Shown here piece after piece: positions 43,495-52,642 of a DNA stretch of 64,000 bases; positions within the stretch are counted from its first letter, which is position 1; the number at the start of each line of letters is the position of its first letter. This DNA comes from Collinsella sp. Its GTDB lineage: Bacteria > Actinomycetota > Coriobacteriia > Coriobacteriales > Coriobacteriaceae. The stretch spans positions 12,688-76,687 of the forward strand of contig JAGZSF010000013.1 of assembly GCA_018381235.1 (NCBI GenBank), read 5' to 3'. Under the pieces are notes generated by a model. It had not been told where the DNA came from. It saw only the letters and a list, made by a program, of their open reading frames with translations, and searched no databases. The position numbers were made by a program, and so were the translations under genes.

Positions 43495-45807
43495 CTACGC
43501 CGACGCGCTGTCGCGAGCCGCCTGGCATGTAGGAGTCTGACGCAGCGTAAGCGGCTTGTCCCCCGCCTCGGCCGACGTGGTCAGCGTATACGTGATCGTC
43601 GTCGTCTCGCCAGCATGCAGGTCAACGGTGCCCGAATAGAAGGGGATTCCATGCCACGTAGCGGCGCCAAGACCAAACTGGGTGCCCTCGACGGTCAGAT
43701 CAGTAATGTTGCCGCCCGTCGGGGCAAACAACGAGACATTCAGACGCTCGTCGTCACGCGCGGCATCGGGTGCGCTCGCCGCAACGTAGTCGGGCAGCTT
43801 GCCAGCCTCCTCCTGCGTCATGATGTTCGTCAGGGTAACGGTGATGCGATAGGAGCACGTGCCGTCACCGTTCTTGATGCCCTGGCCAATCTGCGTATCG
43901 GCGTTCAGGTACCAGTCGAGCTTGGAGAAGCTCAGGTTGTTAAAGTAAACGCCGGCAACAGGATCGGCACTCGGGTCATCCGGATCGGGCAGCGAAGCGT
44001 CAATGCCCGTCTCTTTGATGGCATTCTGCTCATCATCGTTTCTCATCCACGCGATCAGGCGGCCCTCTTCGGCACCGCGCTCAACGGCGCTGACAAGCTT
44101 CGTAACATCGACATCGCCGATACCGCCAAGGATCTTGTCGAAGGCAGCGCTGGCGACGGATGCAAAGATGCCGTCCGACTCCTCGACCGGATAGTTCCAG
44201 TACACATCGTGCATGAGGACCTTTGCGGCGTTGGTGCCGTCGACAACCGTTCCGTCGGGCAGCGAGACATTACCGACCAGGCCCAGCAGATACTGCAGGA
44301 ACACCGGGTCGATACCGATGACGCCATCAACGTCCTGTCCATACTGGGACTTCCACAGCGCGGCGACACGCTGCGAGTTGCGGGGCCAATCAGGCGAATA
44401 GGTATTGCCCGAGTTGTACAGGTTACTGTGGTTGCCGAACAGCGCCTCATCCTCTTCGTCGACGCTCTCGACTGCCTCATCCTCGCTGAGTCCAATGCGG
44501 GGAACAAACTCGCCAATCGACATCTGGCCGTCGGTGACCGAAATCAGACCCTGCGAACCGCCAAAGCCGCCGCAGGCACGAATCTCGACGTTGTTCATGG
44601 CGTACATAAGGTAGTTGCGCGTCTGGCCGTTGGCGCCGAGCATCTGGGGAAGGACGGGGGCGACCTTCTCCGCCGCGTCAACCGCGCCGTTGAGGGTGGC
44701 AAAGCCGTCCTTGGCCTTATCGACCAGCTCGGTCACCTGGGAAATATGAGTATCGCCAATGCCCTGGACCTTCTCGTTGGCGCTCTTGAACACCTTCGAG
44801 CTGCTGGAAAGCGAATCGGCGACCGCCTGCAGCGCGGACACGTTAATCATGCCGTCCTGGAACAGTTTGCCGGGCGTAGCCTGCGAAAGGTTATCGGCCA
44901 TGGGAACCAGCGCATTGCTCGAGACATCGGACAGGGCGTCGATCATGGTGCGGGCCGCATTGATATCGCTGCCATACACCGGGATAAACGAAGCCGCCGC
45001 CCACAGCGGGCTCGAGGTCTCCGCCTTCATGCTGTTGCAGAGCTCATCGATCTTCTTCGCGTCGTCAGGCAGCGTCGAAAAATCGCCCGACGTGACCTTG
45101 TCCTTAAGGCCACCGACGATCTCGACAGCCTCCTTCGCTTCACTCTTTACGGTCTTTGCCGAGTTAAGCAGCATAAAGCCGCTTGCGCCAAGCGCAACGA
45201 GAAGCACCGCGACTACAGCGGCAATAATGGCGCCGGTGTGACGCTTTTTGCGCTCGCCCTTGCGATGGCGATGACGGACCAGACCGTCAGAGGTCGAACT
45301 CGACGAAGCGTCGCTACCGTAGTTCAAGCCAAAATCGTAATAATCTTCCTTGGAACCCGAGCCCGCAAACTCGGTACCGCTATCATCCAGGCGGGCGAAC
45401 GTGCCAGTCTCGGAGGCGCCGGTGTAAATCGTGCCAAGATTACCCGTAAGCCCCGCGCCACCGGCAGAGGGAGTATTGTTGGCGGCCTTGCCGGCATTAA
45501 CGTTGCCGGCGCCATTCGCAGCGTTGGCAGCACCTGCGTTGTTCGCAGGTACCGAAGGAGCCCCGCTCGGCTGCGACGCGGAGGTTGCACCGTCCGCAAA
45601 GACATTCCCTCTTGCACGGCCGGTCTTTTTTGCCTTTTGAGACTGCTCGTACAGAGCGGTAAACATCGCCGTCTCGCCCGGGGACACGCGCTTACCGGAA
45701 CCGCCCTGTCCAGCGCCGCCCGGCGTGCCGGCCTTACCAGCCCCGTTCGGACGCGGCGGAACTGCAGGGCGGCCGCTATCGCTGCCCTTAAAGTGATTAC
45801 CAGCCAT
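43495..45807 (-). CDS. DUF4012 membrane protein with disordered N-terminal tail
   Basis: 770 residues from ATG 45807 after GAGGATTTCTTT. The first ~180 residues are rich in Gly, Ala, Pro, Asn and Ser and look disordered; a basic patch HRHRKGERKKRH precedes one membrane helix (192-213). The extracellular part contains the DUF4012 signature NVEIRACGGFGGSQGLISV (about 400). DUF4012 proteins often sit with polysaccharide genes and are suspected in envelope polymer handling, but no activity is established. Neighbouring glmM feeds wall precursor synthesis. The long N-terminal tail is unusual. Confidence 0.82.
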   Translation of the reverse strand: MAGNHFKGSDSGRPAVPPRPNGAGKAGTPGGAGQGGSGKRVSPGETAMFTALYEQSQKAKKTGRARGNVFADGATSASQPSGAPSVPANNAGAANAANGAGNVNAGKAANNTPSAGGAGLTGNLGTIYTGASETGTFARLDDSGTEFAGSGSKEDYYDFGLNYGSDASSSSTSDGLVRHRHRKGERKKRHTGAIIAAVVAVLLVALGASGFMLLNSAKTVKSEAKEAVEIVGGLKDKVTSGDFSTLPDDAKKIDELCNSMKAETSSPLWAAASFIPVYGSDINAARTMIDALSDVSSNALVPMADNLSQATPGKLFQDGMINVSALQAVADSLSSSSKVFKSANEKVQGIGDTHISQVTELVDKAKDGFATLNGAVDAAEKVAPVLPQMLGANGQTRNYLMYAMNNVEIRACGGFGGSQGLISVTDGQMSIGEFVPRIGLSEDEAVESVDEEDEALFGNHSNLYNSGNTYSPDWPRNSQRVAALWKSQYGQDVDGVIGIDPVFLQYLLGLVGNVSLPDGTVVDGTNAAKVLMHDVYWNYPVEESDGIFASVASAAFDKILGGIGDVDVTKLVSAVERGAEEGRLIAWMRNDDEQNAIKETGIDASLPDPDDPSADPVAGVYFNNLSFSKLDWYLNADTQIGQGIKNGDGTCSYRITVTLTNIMTQEEAGKLPDYVAASAPDAARDDERLNVSLFAPTGGNITDLTVEGTQFGLGAATWHGIPFYSGTVDLHAGETTTITYTLTTSAEAGDKPLTLRQTPTCQAARDSASA

Positions 45808-45956
45808 AAAGAAATCCTCGCAATTGAGTCGCAATGAAAAAATCCATAACGTTACTAGTTTATGGCATTTTGAGCATCGACAGCTAAACTCCAGACACGG
45901 ACGTCAATTGGCGAAAATGCGGCACAACACCTTTCCCGTCTTGGCGGCGGCGCCAG

Positions 45957-46979
45957 CTACACCGTGAGGAACATCATCACGATGATCATGGCAAAGCCGA
46001 TAAGGTCGGTCGGCAAAAACACCGTGCCCAGCATAACGGCGCTGGTGATGGTCGCCGAGACGGGCTCCACGGTTCCGATGAGACTCGCACGCACCGAGCC
46101 GATGTCCTTAACGCCCTGCATATAGAGCATGTAAGCAAAAAACGAGCCGATAACCACGAACACCGCGAGCGCCTCGACGCCGGCAGCGTCGAGTGCCGGC
46201 ATATGCGCCCAGGGCTGCACGAAGACACATGAGATCACGCCCGCCGTGAGCATTGCCGAGCCCGTGACGATGGGGCTGCCGTATTCGGGCAGGATCTTGG
46301 CGGGAATCACCGCCATACACGCGGCGCTGACCGCACACATAAGACCTGCTGCCAGGCCAAGCGGCGAGATATTCAGGCTGATGGGGTCGCCGCCGGTGGC
46401 GATTAAAAAGGTTCCACCCAGAGCCAGGCCAATGCCGATGACTTCGCGAGTACGCGGCATGCGGCGATCGATCGCGCAGGTGTAGCCCATGATGATAACG
46501 AGCTGCAGGCACTGAAGCACCGTCGCGGTTCCGGCGTTCGTCAGGCGCACGGCCGAAAGATAGCAAAACTGGTTGAACAGCAGGCCAAAGGCGGTAAAGA
46601 GCAGCAGCTGCTTGCGATCGGCGGGTGTGGTCCAGAGCTTAATCAGGCGCTCGCGGTCGCACGTGACAACCACAGCCATAAAGAGCAGGCCGGCGAGAAT
46701 CTGACGCACGCTCATAAGCCACAGCGTATCGACATGGTAGGTATCGAACAAAAAACTCGCGCTGGTGCCTGAGAAGCCCCAAAACGAACCGCCCACCAGC
46801 GTAGCCAAGACGCCCGTGATCATCTTGCGCGTCGAAGCGCTGTTCAGGCGGTCGCGCCATGCGCGACGGGTGTTGCGGCTGAGCTCGTCGGTGCCCTCGG
46901 GCACATCAATGTTCGATATATCGGTCATCGGCACCGAAGCCCCTGCGCCTTCGACCTGCTCGACACACTCTTTGCTCAT
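45957..46979 (-). CDS. EamA/DMT family transporter
   Basis: 340 residues with ten predicted membrane helices after a ~50-residue hydrophilic N-terminus. Helix 1 contains TLVGGSFWGFSGTSASFLFD and the second EamA repeat begins near PLGLAAGLMCAVSAACMAVI. DMT proteins export or import amino acids, nucleobases and other small metabolites; the substrate cannot be told here. It stands alone on the minus strand. Confidence 0.88.
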   Translation of the reverse strand: MSKECVEQVEGAGASVPMTDISNIDVPEGTDELSRNTRRAWRDRLNSASTRKMITGVLATLVGGSFWGFSGTSASFLFDTYHVDTLWLMSVRQILAGLLFMAVVVTCDRERLIKLWTTPADRKQLLLFTAFGLLFNQFCYLSAVRLTNAGTATVLQCLQLVIIMGYTCAIDRRMPRTREVIGIGLALGGTFLIATGGDPISLNISPLGLAAGLMCAVSAACMAVIPAKILPEYGSPIVTGSAMLTAGVISCVFVQPWAHMPALDAAGVEALAVFVVIGSFFAYMLYMQGVKDIGSVRASLIGTVEPVSATITSAVMLGTVFLPTDLIGFAMIIVMMFLTV

Positions 46980-47210
46980 TCCACTCCCCCGAAACAGCCT
47001 GGAAACAATTCGGCTTACCTTACCACGGCGAAGTCACCAGCTGGAGGCTTGTCCGTTTATCGGTAGGACAATTCCGCAGGCGTCTTTCCATAGCTCGATA
47101 CCGCAATGGCCTTGCATTATGCGACAGCCAAATCGCGGCAGCAGGCTCTTTTGAAATGGATACGACAAAGCCCCCGAATTCCACAATGTAAGCGATTTTT
47201 AAAAATGTTC
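46980..47210. other. Gap between the EamA gene and tRNA-Val promoter
   Basis: About 230 bases. It holds a small inverted repeat TTGTCC-GTTTATCGGTA-GGACAA at 47048-47070 and no gene with a ribosome site. Confidence 0.45.
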
Positions 47211-47239
47211 TTGCCACCGAGTTCAGGCTCCGTTATATT
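47211..47239 (+). promoter_or_regulatory. Promoter of tRNA-Val
   Basis: TTGCCA (47211-47216), 17-base spacer, TATATT (47234-47239), 30 bases before the tRNA. Confidence 0.75.
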
Positions 47240-47268
47240 ATCCCTTGCGCACTTGCGCACCCTTGATC

Positions 47269-47343
47269 GGGCGTTTAGCTCAGGGGGAGAGCGCTTCCCT
47301 GACACGGAAGAGGTCAGAAGTTCAAATCTTCTAACGCCCACCA
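47269..47343 (+). tRNA. tRNA-Val(GAC)
   Basis: Acceptor GGGCGTT/AACGCCC, D-arm GCTC/GAGC, anticodon stem-loop CTTCC-CTGACAC-GGAAG with anticodon GAC, T-arm AGAAG-TTCAAAT-CTTCT, and encoded CCA. A weak hairpin CAGAG-GCTATGAT-CTCTG followed by GACTGTTTTGTTTT at 47357-47388 may terminate it. It marks the left edge of a run of accessory genes. Confidence 0.96.
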
Positions 47344-47388
47344 AATGTTCGCAGCTCAGAGGCTATGATCTCTGGACTGTTTTGTTTT

Positions 47389-47585
47389 ATGTCGCCAAAT
47401 CAGCTGGCAGCTCCAACCGCCCAAGCAACCACCCTGCCCATACACAAAACCGCGTCAATAGCCACCGAGGCCGAGGCCAACGCGTCTCGAACCCATCCGA
47501 GCCGCAACTCCTCAGCAAAACGCCGCGATGTCTGCGCCCTGCGGTATCCTTGAGCCACTTACACCTGCAGCACCAAGGAGCCACC
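47389..47585. other. Gap between tRNA-Val and the DUF5710 gene
   Basis: About 200 bases with no clear ORF or strong hairpin. Frames running through it from the tRNA lack ribosome sites. It probably holds the promoter of the next gene, which I cannot place. Confidence 0.4.
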
Positions 47586-48272
47586 ATGCGCACCGAGCTC
47601 GATGTCCCCTTTTCGCACAAAGAAGAAGCCAAGGCGCTGGGCGCCAAATGGGACCGGACCAAGAAGATCTGGTATGTACCCAGCGGCGTCAACCCCGAGC
47701 CCTTTGCCGAGTGGCTGCCCGGTGTTGACCGATCCGACCCCTCAGCGCCGTATATATATCTAGTACTGGGCAAGCGCGAGTGCTGGAAGTGTCACAAAGA
47801 GACCTCGGTCGCGGCCTTCGGCATTCCCTATCGAACCGATAACGACGAGAGCATCGCCATCGCGCACGCGCCCAACGAAGCCGGGTACATTGCCATCGAC
47901 ACGGCCAACGCCAACGCACTCGCCATCGTGCCCGCTCTTGGCTGCGTACCGGGCGAGATCCGCGACTACCTTCATAAGCGCTGCGGCTACAAGCCCGTAG
48001 GCGCGCGAGCCTCCAAAGCCCCGTCGCTCGGCAACACGTGCACCAGTTGCGACGCGCTGCAAGGCAGCCGCTATCTGTTCGAGGAGCCCTCGTCCCCGTT
48101 TGCCCTCACTGCCATCAACAAGCTGCCGGCACTGGAGTTTATACGCGTCGAAGTTGCCGGCGTCTTTGGCGTCCCGGCCACGCGTACCGACTTTGACCAG
48201 GCGCTCTTTACCTGGGCACGCGACCATCACGCCGAGTTCCACAAGCAACTCGGTGAGGGGATTTATTTGTAG
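47586..48272 (+). CDS. DUF5710-domain protein
   Basis: 228 residues from ATG 47586 after AAGGAG. Residues 1-45 (ELDVPFSHKEEAKALGAKWD then RTKKIWYVPSGVNPEPFAEW) match the DUF5710 pattern, a short domain found in plasmid and phage primase-like proteins. The rest contains CWKCHKETSVAAFGIP (about 67-82) and CTSCDALQGS (about 157-166), two CxxC pairs that could bind one zinc. The longer ORF running back through tRNA-Val is spurious. Function unknown; nucleic-acid contact is plausible. Confidence 0.8.
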   Translation: MRTELDVPFSHKEEAKALGAKWDRTKKIWYVPSGVNPEPFAEWLPGVDRSDPSAPYIYLVLGKRECWKCHKETSVAAFGIPYRTDNDESIAIAHAPNEAGYIAIDTANANALAIVPALGCVPGEIRDYLHKRCGYKPVGARASKAPSLGNTCTSCDALQGSRYLFEEPSSPFALTAINKLPALEFIRVEVAGVFGVPATRTDFDQALFTWARDHHAEFHKQLGEGIYL

Positions 48273-48309
48273 AGGCAAAAGACACTCACAGCCAACTCCT
48301 CCGCATCAC

Positions 48310-48594
48310 CTATCCCTCGTCGCCGGCGTCGTACACGATATCGAGGCCACAAACAGGGCATTTCTCCGGATACACCGGCATATGAACGCCCGTACGTTTC
48401 CTCACTTCGTCGCTGAACCTGTCACGTGCATCGATGAACCGAATGTCGAGACACGGTATTTGCGAGCCGCAGCAAGGGCAGGCGACGACAAACGACCCGC
48501 AATCAACTTCTACGCCCGGAAACATATTGTTGTCGATAAGGGCACACGGCAGTTTTCCGTACTTCCCCATCGCAATATCGCCTCGCCAGCTCAT
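48310..48594 (-). CDS. Small zinc-ribbon protein, unknown
   Basis: 94 residues; ATG 48594 follows AGAAGGGGCATGT. Two knuckles, ACPCCGSQIPC and KCPVCGLDIVY, form a four-cysteine zinc ribbon separated by about 36 residues. The protein converges with the DUF5710 gene. It has no other recognisable feature. The spacing of the cysteines and the ribosome site support a real gene. Confidence 0.65.
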   Translation of the reverse strand: MSWRGDIAMGKYGKLPCALIDNNMFPGVEVDCGSFVVACPCCGSQIPCLDIRFIDARDRFSDEVRKRTGVHMPVYPEKCPVCGLDIVYDAGDEG

Positions 48595-48715
48595 ACATGC
48601 CCCTTCTCGCTATACAAATCAGGAAGAGCATGCACCGGCGGGCGGGCGCGAGATTGCATCGCCACGCGATCCGATCAAACAACACGATCGTCAAAGAATG
48701 CCAAAGCCAAATACG

Positions 48716-49798
48716 CTAATACGGCAGAAGCCCCGCCTTTTCACGCTTCTTTTCCGAGCGATCGAACTCAATGCGATGGGCCTCAAGAAACACCGTATCG
48801 GGTCGCCACTGACGCTCATTCGGCTGCCTTAGCGTCGCACCCGCAAAGGAAGCGTGGTCGGTCTTATCCAGCAGGTACGATCCGCACAGCCGATATTCGC
48901 CGCAAACAGGCTCAAACGAAATCAGGTGAGCATCAAATAGGGAATGAAGATCGCGCCGAAGCAGAATGCCGTTGCTGGCAACCTGCGATTTGGGTCCCGA
49001 GTAATTCTCGATATGTGCAGCCTCCAGAGCTTCGCTGACGCCGCAGTCCGACACCGCGCAACGGCCATCATAGGCGGCAACGAGCTGCTTGCGGAACCAT
49101 TGCTGCCCCAATCGCTCGCGCCTTAACGCATAGCGGACCTTTTCGTCGTCGGTCACACCCTGTCCGGCAAACTCAATATCGACGGGTATGTGCTTCAGAT
49201 AACTCATGTCGGGCGCAAAACGAGGGTCCGGTCCGCCTTTATGAACAGGACCGTGCAGAACAAACCATCCGTTTTCGGGCTCGAACCGCTCAACAAACGC
49301 AAGGCCGAGCACCTTATAGCCCACCTCGGTTGCAAATATGACTCCGACTGGGACGCCACATTCCATGCAGTTGAGCATTTTACGGTTGTAATTCTGGTCT
49401 CGAAAACCAACGGTACCCGGCGCTTGAACCGAGTACTTAATGACCCACGTACCATCGTCCAAATAGAGCGGAGGCACATCGGTGTAGAAGCTCTTTTTAG
49501 AGTTATGGACCGAGAGCGCAAAGATCTTATTGGGGTCTTGCTTCACCCGATCCTGGCCCGGCCAGAAGATCCCTGAATCCCGCGTTACGGGAAAGAAGTC
49601 CGAGCCAATTCTCAAACGATACTGATACTGAGGGCTATCTTCCTTGGTGTGGTGCGGAAGGCTGGTCCAAACGCCGCCGCGCTGCTCCTCACCCAGAAAC
49701 CACTCCCATGCCTCAACGTATTCGGAAGGCACGAGACTGCAGGCACGGTCATAGCTTGGTCCATCCATCAACGGAACAGCAAGGTCAATGTCGTTCAT
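48716..49798 (-). CDS. HNH endonuclease with PUA/SRA-like N-terminal part (inferred)
   Basis: 360 residues from ATG 49798 (AGGTG at 6 bases); a GTG at 49807 is an alternative. The C-terminal HNH site is YDGRCAVSDCGVSEALEAAH, then IENYSG, NGILLRRDLHSLFDAHLI, in which the conserved His-Asn-His residues are visible (about 245-295). The N-terminal ~200 residues include GTVGFRDQNYNRKMLNCMEC and VGVIFATEVGYKVLGLAFVE, a beta-rich stretch of the kind that precedes HNH domains in modified-DNA-dependent restriction enzymes. No methylase is adjacent, so a solitary Type IV-like nuclease is a reasonable inference. Confidence 0.72.
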   Translation of the reverse strand: MNDIDLAVPLMDGPSYDRACSLVPSEYVEAWEWFLGEEQRGGVWTSLPHHTKEDSPQYQYRLRIGSDFFPVTRDSGIFWPGQDRVKQDPNKIFALSVHNSKKSFYTDVPPLYLDDGTWVIKYSVQAPGTVGFRDQNYNRKMLNCMECGVPVGVIFATEVGYKVLGLAFVERFEPENGWFVLHGPVHKGGPDPRFAPDMSYLKHIPVDIEFAGQGVTDDEKVRYALRRERLGQQWFRKQLVAAYDGRCAVSDCGVSEALEAAHIENYSGPKSQVASNGILLRRDLHSLFDAHLISFEPVCGEYRLCGSYLLDKTDHASFAGATLRQPNERQWRPDTVFLEAHRIEFDRSEKKREKAGLLPY

Positions 49799-50013
49799 CG
49801 CCAGCACCTACAACCATACGAACGCGAGTCATACCCCTCAATAATATGGTCGAGAGTCAATTATTACGAGATCTCATTCCGCGATCGGCACATCGTTGAT
49901 GCTCTCGGTTTGCCGCTGGCGCGCTTGTACCCCGCTACCCCACTCCCCTGTATACTGATGTAGCACGTGTTTCATCCGGGCTTGTTGGGCCGGGTCGTTC
50001 ATGGGAGGTTCTT
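49799..50013. other. Divergent gap between the HNH gene and the 163-residue gene
   Basis: 215 bases, AT-richer than its surroundings in the left half. It should carry both promoters. A TATACT at 49951-49956 with TTGTAC at 49925-49930 (spacing 20) is a weak candidate for the rightward gene. Confidence 0.35.
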
Positions 50014-50505
50014 GTGGCTGTTTCGAATCCGCCTAAGGGAAGCGTTTCTTCTTCGTCCATCAAGCCGGTTACGCGCAAGGCCGTGCGTTGCCAGCGCGAG
50101 GTCGCTTGGCTTGTCACGCAGGCGGCGGGCAGGCTTGTGGCGACCACTCAGGACGTCAATGCGCCTACGCCGAGCTTTGTGTTAGCGGCGGCGCTGGATT
50201 TTGTGCGCCAATTGGAGCTTGCCGCACAGGATACCAGCGGCCACCTCGACTACCAGAATGTTATGGCGCCCGACCTGCAAACGTTCTGCCACATGGCCAA
50301 GTTGCCCGCCGCGCCCAATGCGCTTTCGGACGCAGGCTACATGTTTACGCTTTCGGGCGCGGACCTTATCCGCGACATCTATGCATACTGCAGCGAGCTC
50401 GCCGAGCACCACGTCTTTGACGCGGCAGAAGTCAAACCGGGATATGTCATCAAGCTGGTTCTTAGGCTGTTCTTGATGGACGGGTTCGGGGCCATGCCGG
50501 CGTAA
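50014..50505 (+). CDS. Unknown protein, 163 residues
   Basis: GTG 50014 follows GGGAGGTTCTT. A short Ser-rich start leads into a helical protein (VTRKAVRCQREVAWLVTQAA, SFVLAAALDFVRQLELAAQD) with no membrane segment. It looks like an all-helical bundle. I do not recognise the family. It is monocistronic between the HNH and AlbA_2 genes. Continuous codon bias and the ribosome site make it a real gene. Confidence 0.7.
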   Translation: MAVSNPPKGSVSSSSIKPVTRKAVRCQREVAWLVTQAAGRLVATTQDVNAPTPSFVLAAALDFVRQLELAAQDTSGHLDYQNVMAPDLQTFCHMAKLPAAPNALSDAGYMFTLSGADLIRDIYAYCSELAEHHVFDAAEVKPGYVIKLVLRLFLMDGFGAMPA

Positions 50506-50605
50506 GCCGAGTCTTTAGCATCACCGTCGACTGGGCAACAACCGCTTTACCTTAATGGACGCCAATCGAGGGTCGATTATTGGGTCGCCTCGTCCACTAA
50601 CGCAT

Positions 50606-52072
50606 CTATCCCACGCGCTCCGACAGTCGATACTTGCGGTTGCGGCTCGTCGCCGGCGCCGTGGGCTCAAGCTCGCCTTGAGCAATGAGCGCGTTGACGC
50701 GCGACCTAACCTGGGAAATTGTGAGCCCTGTGTGCTCTGCCAACTCGCGCGTCCCCAGCTCGCCGTAGTGTTTGAGTGCCGTCACAATTAAGCCCCCGCC
50801 ATGATCGACCGGCTCGATCTTTGAACGGTAAAGTACGACCTTGAACCGATCGAACCCCGGGCAGAACAGGGGCTCGGCCAGACCATGCGCGCGCATGGCA
50901 TCGATCATCATCGGGATGCCCGAGCCATTGCCCTCAGCCGGCGAACCTGCGCCATCCGGCAGCGGGACAATCGACATGAGTTTCACGAGCGTCGCGTTAC
51001 GGCATCGGGAGCTGCCGTCAAACAAGTTCTCGCGAGTCTTTCCCCCGTAAAGGCCGCCAGGATTCGTCACCTCGACACGATCGTCAAAGACGTCGACGGT
51101 AATCGATTGTCCACAGAACCGATCCCCATATTCTCGATGGATTACGGCGTTGGCGATTGCCTCGCGCAGAACCTCCTCGGGAATCTCCAGCGAGTCGACA
51201 CGCGAGACACCTTGGACGGTCGAGGTTCGCCGCAAATTCTTGGCGACGGCCGCGACGGCATCCGAGATCATCTCGCCCAACGTTCCCTCACAGATTGTGC
51301 GGTCCATGAACCTCAGCGACCCCGCCGTGCCTTTCCGGGTCCCCGCATAGACAGCCATGTCGATAAAGAGCTTGGGATAAAACTGCTGAGGGTAGGTGCC
51401 CGCAACTAGGAGTCCAGCCTTGGTGACATTGCCCTGGGAATCAAGGAAATTTAGGCGCTCCAGCTTCGTTTGTTTGTCCGGCGCGCCGCGCATTGCCCGA
51501 GGCGTCAACGAGAAAGCCCGATCTATCGTACGGTCGACCAGCGTCTCGTCGAGATCGTCCGCGCCCGCACCCGCCACCGCGTCGCGATCGCTCGGAGTCG
51601 CTCGACCGTATGACGCCAATGCGAGCACCTCGGTCGATGAAAGCGGCACATCTTTGTCATCGATGCGCTTGTAGCTGCCGCCCTGGGCGCCCCGTTCTAT
51701 GACATAGCAGGACTTGCTCGACGGATCGAGCTCCTCAATCGTAATGACGAGAACGATGACGCCCTGAAGCTCCACTCGCTCGATCGTGTATTTGGGCGGA
51801 TTGGCCAGCTTTCCTCGACCGCCCGCATCACCCATGCCTGACACAAATTGGTTGAGCACTTTCTCGGTCTCGAAGTTCTCAACCGGGACAAAACCTGCGC
51901 GCTCACTCACTCCGAGCACGATGATTCCGCCGGCAGTGTTCGCGAATGCGCTCACCGTTTCCCACACGTCGCGGGAAAGCGTCGTGGCGCTCTCCTTCAC
52001 TTCGACGTTAAGATCATCCGAGCCCATACGCCTTAAAGACTCAAGCAAACCGGTCAGCTCGTTTTCGTTCAT
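50606..52072 (-). CDS. AlbA_2 DNA-binding / GHKL ATP-binding protein with winged helix
   Basis: 488 residues from ATG 52072 (AAAGGA at 7 bases). The AlbA_2 domain spans about residues 10-130 (NVEVKESATTLSRDVWETVS, FANTAGGIIVLGVSE). The GHKL-like ATP site follows: EEVLREAIANAVIHREY (about 300) and TNPGGLYGG. A C-terminal winged helix (LGTRELAEHTGLTISQVRSR) completes the layout. Proteins of this type are putative transcription regulators or defence-linked factors. Upstream DNA is packed with TTATCTCTC repeats, suggesting an autoregulatory operator region. Confidence 0.85.
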   Translation of the reverse strand: MNENELTGLLESLRRMGSDDLNVEVKESATTLSRDVWETVSAFANTAGGIIVLGVSERAGFVPVENFETEKVLNQFVSGMGDAGGRGKLANPPKYTIERVELQGVIVLVITIEELDPSSKSCYVIERGAQGGSYKRIDDKDVPLSSTEVLALASYGRATPSDRDAVAGAGADDLDETLVDRTIDRAFSLTPRAMRGAPDKQTKLERLNFLDSQGNVTKAGLLVAGTYPQQFYPKLFIDMAVYAGTRKGTAGSLRFMDRTICEGTLGEMISDAVAAVAKNLRRTSTVQGVSRVDSLEIPEEVLREAIANAVIHREYGDRFCGQSITVDVFDDRVEVTNPGGLYGGKTRENLFDGSSRCRNATLVKLMSIVPLPDGAGSPAEGNGSGIPMMIDAMRAHGLAEPLFCPGFDRFKVVLYRSKIEPVDHGGGLIVTALKHYGELGTRELAEHTGLTISQVRSRVNALIAQGELEPTAPATSRNRKYRLSERVG

Positions 52073-52130
52073 CTGCACGTCCTTTCGCTCGGTCCTGCGG
52101 AGAATGCCGCGGATAGATTTCCCTCGTCTC

Positions 52131-52369
52131 TCAGTTATCTCTCGTAATTATCTCTCATCTTTCTGTTATCTCTCATATTAGAGATGAGTGAGAGATAAAA
52201 GATAAGATGTCTGCCATCTGTTTCATATAAACATGTTTTTGCTGGTAGAACAATCGGTATTGAGATAATACCATGATTGCTTGTCTCTTTGCTGCTCAGT
52301 TATCTCTCATATTTATCTCTCGTCTTTCTGTTATCTCTCGTATTCGTGACGAATGAGAGATGAGAGATG
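52131..52369. repeat. TTATCTCTC repeat cluster upstream of the AlbA_2 gene
   Basis: Two related blocks, 52131-52196 and 52296-52369. Each has three TTATCTCTC motifs in the order CAGTTATCTCTC, TTATCTCTC, CTGTTATCTCTC, and ends with inverted GAGAGAT copies. The 100 bases between them are AT-rich and contain the likely promoter. The AlbA_2 gene start is 59 bases from the first block. Confidence 0.8.
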
Positions 52370-52380
52370 TGCGGGCGGCG

Positions 52381-52506
52381 GATGAGCGTGGATTTTGGAC
52401 GGTCGGGAAATGAGGGTGGATATTTGGACGGTATTTGGGCGTTTTGAGGCTGATTCCGTCCGAAAATCCACTCTCATTCGATAGGCGTCCAAGTTTCCAC
52501 GCTCGC
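52381..52506. repeat. Nested inverted repeats of TGAGNGTGGATTTTNGGACGG
   Basis: Four related units: 52381-52402 and 52409-52431 in forward sense, 52457-52479 and 52484-52506 in reverse. Unit 1 pairs with unit 4 and unit 2 with unit 3, so the whole can fold as one nested stem. It lies between the TTATCTCTC cluster and the M16C peptidase. Confidence 0.75.
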
Positions 52507-52642
52507 GCGGCGGGCACGCGGGGCCTTTACCCAATCCGCTGGCATCGTCTCCAGTTCGCCGCAGAGCCGCGGCCCCATATGGGTATACTCTCGTGGATTC
52601 GACTCGATTCGCCCCCCGCTGGGGCGTCAAAGGAGACTGCAT

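Noticed and set aside
43615..45837. Open frame of 740 codons antisense to the DUF4012 gene
   Set aside because: The minus-strand gene has a ribosome site, membrane helix and DUF4012 signature; the plus frame has none.
47106..47585. N-terminal extension of the DUF5710 gene reading through tRNA-Val
   Set aside because: It crosses a tRNA gene and its promoter; a strong ribosome site and the family start are at 47586.
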